Of a DNA stretch of 42,140 bases, positions 41,476-42,140 are shown piece after piece; position 1 is the first letter of the stretch, and each line of letters starts with the position of its first letter. Origin of the DNA: DATGUN01 sp035301285 (GTDB taxonomy: Bacteria; Bacillota; Bacilli; Bacillales; Amphibacillaceae); NCBI GenBank assembly GCA_035301285.1, contig DATGUN010000081.1, positions 1-42,140 of the forward strand. Reading direction: 5' to 3'. The position numbers and the translations under genes were made by a program. The notes under the pieces are model-generated. The model had not been told where the DNA came from, did not search any database, and worked only from the letters and a program-made list of their open reading frames with translations.

Positions 41476-42140
41476 TTAAGTCTTCAAAGAATCACTAAAA
41501 AAACCGATCATTCTGTGCCAAGCGTCAAATTGAGCTTGCGCATTATCTTTTGGCGTTCCCCCAAGCAACAATTTGCCACTTCCAAATGGGGCCATCACCG
41601 ATTGTGCCGTTGAATATCCGGGGGCTGAAAAAGAATGACCCGCATCAGGAAAATGGATATGTTCGTAACGATAGGGATGATTGTTTTCTCTTAATCGAGA
41701 TATCACTTTTTCAGACAACAGGTCAGCAGGCCAAAGCCGGTCATCACCGCCTGAAACCAACAGAATGGGCCCTTGGATATCTTTAACCGCAATCTCTGCC
41801 TGCTTCTCACCTTCCGCCCAATATTGGTAGATTTTCCGATAAGATATAGGTTCCCCGGTATGCATCGCCTGCTTCAATTCCTCCGTCACCACTTGTGGTA
41901 CCTTTCCATAAGCAAACGGTAGCGATTTTCCTTTATATTGCCATGATGATGCACCAGATGCCGATTTCCCTAATCCCGGATAGACAACGCCACTCGGTAC
42001 ATAACCAACGACTGCCTTAATTACCGGAAACATGGAGGCACTTAATAGTGCCAGTTCCCCACCCTTGGATGTCCCGAACACACCTAGTTTTGCAGTGTCA
42101 ACATGCGAATTATCGGATAGCCATTCGATTGCTTCTTCAA
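41476..42140 (-). CDS. BAAT-type acyl-CoA thioester hydrolase/dienelactone hydrolase-like, 5' end beyond window
   Basis: The C-terminal part (about 221 residues) is present; the reading frame stays open to the right edge, so the true start is outside. It has nucleophile Ser in FGTSKGGEL, Asp in SGGDDRLWPA and His in DAGHSFSAPG, the BAAT C-terminal triad, plus the family segment LLLGGTPKDNAQAQFDAW. Such proteins hydrolyse acyl-CoA esters or conjugate acyl groups in animals; in bacteria the substrate is unclear. Confidence 0.88.
   Translation of the reverse strand, partial: EEAIEWLSDNSHVDTAKLGVFGTSKGGELALLSASMFPVIKAVVGYVPSGVVYPGLGKSASGASSWQYKGKSLPFAYGKVPQVVTEELKQAMHTGEPISYRKIYQYWAEGEKQAEIAVKDIQGPILLVSGGDDRLWPADLLSEKVISRLRENNHPYRYEHIHFPDAGHSFSAPGYSTAQSVMAPFGSGKLLLGGTPKDNAQAQFDAWHRMIGFFSDSLKT

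Noticed and set aside
1..42140. tRNA, rRNA, prophage or complete insertion sequence
   Set aside because: No cloverleaf, rRNA, phage structural gene or full transposase was recognised; only a transposase tail at the left edge.

Overview
The window looks like chromosomal DNA of a low-GC Gram-positive bacterium of the family Bacillaceae, probably a halotolerant or alkaliphilic one. This rests on consensus Bacillus-type ribosome binding sites (AAGGAGG), many TTG starts, lipobox lipoproteins, a seven-gene Mrp sodium/proton antiporter operon, very acidic secreted proteins and a subtilisin-type exoprotease. The genus is inferred only loosely (Lentibacillus/Virgibacillus/Oceanobacillus-like); no rRNA or tRNA is present to test it.

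Layout: 1-584 holds the tail of an IS256-like transposase, a 51-bp tandem repeat and a possible small RNA unit. 585-5168 (minus) encodes exported hydrolases: an M1 metallopeptidase lipoprotein, a cell-wall amidase and a subtilase with a chitin-binding tail. 5673-7573 is a translationally coupled YibE/F membrane pair. 7603-9821 carries a spermidine-synthase-like protein and a DHA2 exporter. 10272-16108 (minus) is mrpABCDEFG, diverging from a KdpD-like universal stress protein gene. 17509-26263 mixes housekeeping and small genes: a DUF3231 protein, pruA, a lipoprotein, a tRNA-dihydrouridine synthase, a YxeA protein, an AraC/GyrI regulator, an L-2-hydroxyacid dehydrogenase and an unknown protein. 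26317-28353 is an SDR-MarR-SDR operon under a strongly palindromic promoter. 28601-30108 is a divergent CueP/MgtC pair. 30316-32682 holds a hydrolase, an acetyltransferase and an RDD protein. 32936-38293 is a drug-export island: a TetR-ABC ATPase-permease operon and a MarR/DHA2 exporter pair, each with visible promoters and repeated operators. 38468-40565 has an XRE regulator with a membrane tail, a UspA protein and a GNAT acetyltransferase. The right end contains a compact type I toxin-antitoxin locus and a truncated BAAT-type acyl hydrolase gene.

The most notable items are ones a long-ORF search misses. They are a 28-residue holin-like toxin (41004-41090, minus) with a convergent structured antisense RNA (about 40868-41012, plus) and a sequestered ribosome binding site; three near-identical MarR operator sites, each carrying the -35 element of a perfectly spaced promoter; two TetR palindromes bracketing the promoter of their own operon; a GC-rich stem-loop element wedged inside the otherwise overlapping mrp operon; and an apparent promoter-to-terminator small RNA unit born from a tandem repeat at the left end. 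Common themes are sodium/pH homeostasis, envelope hydrolysis and multidrug efflux. Gene names and families come from motif recognition by eye; no database search was run.
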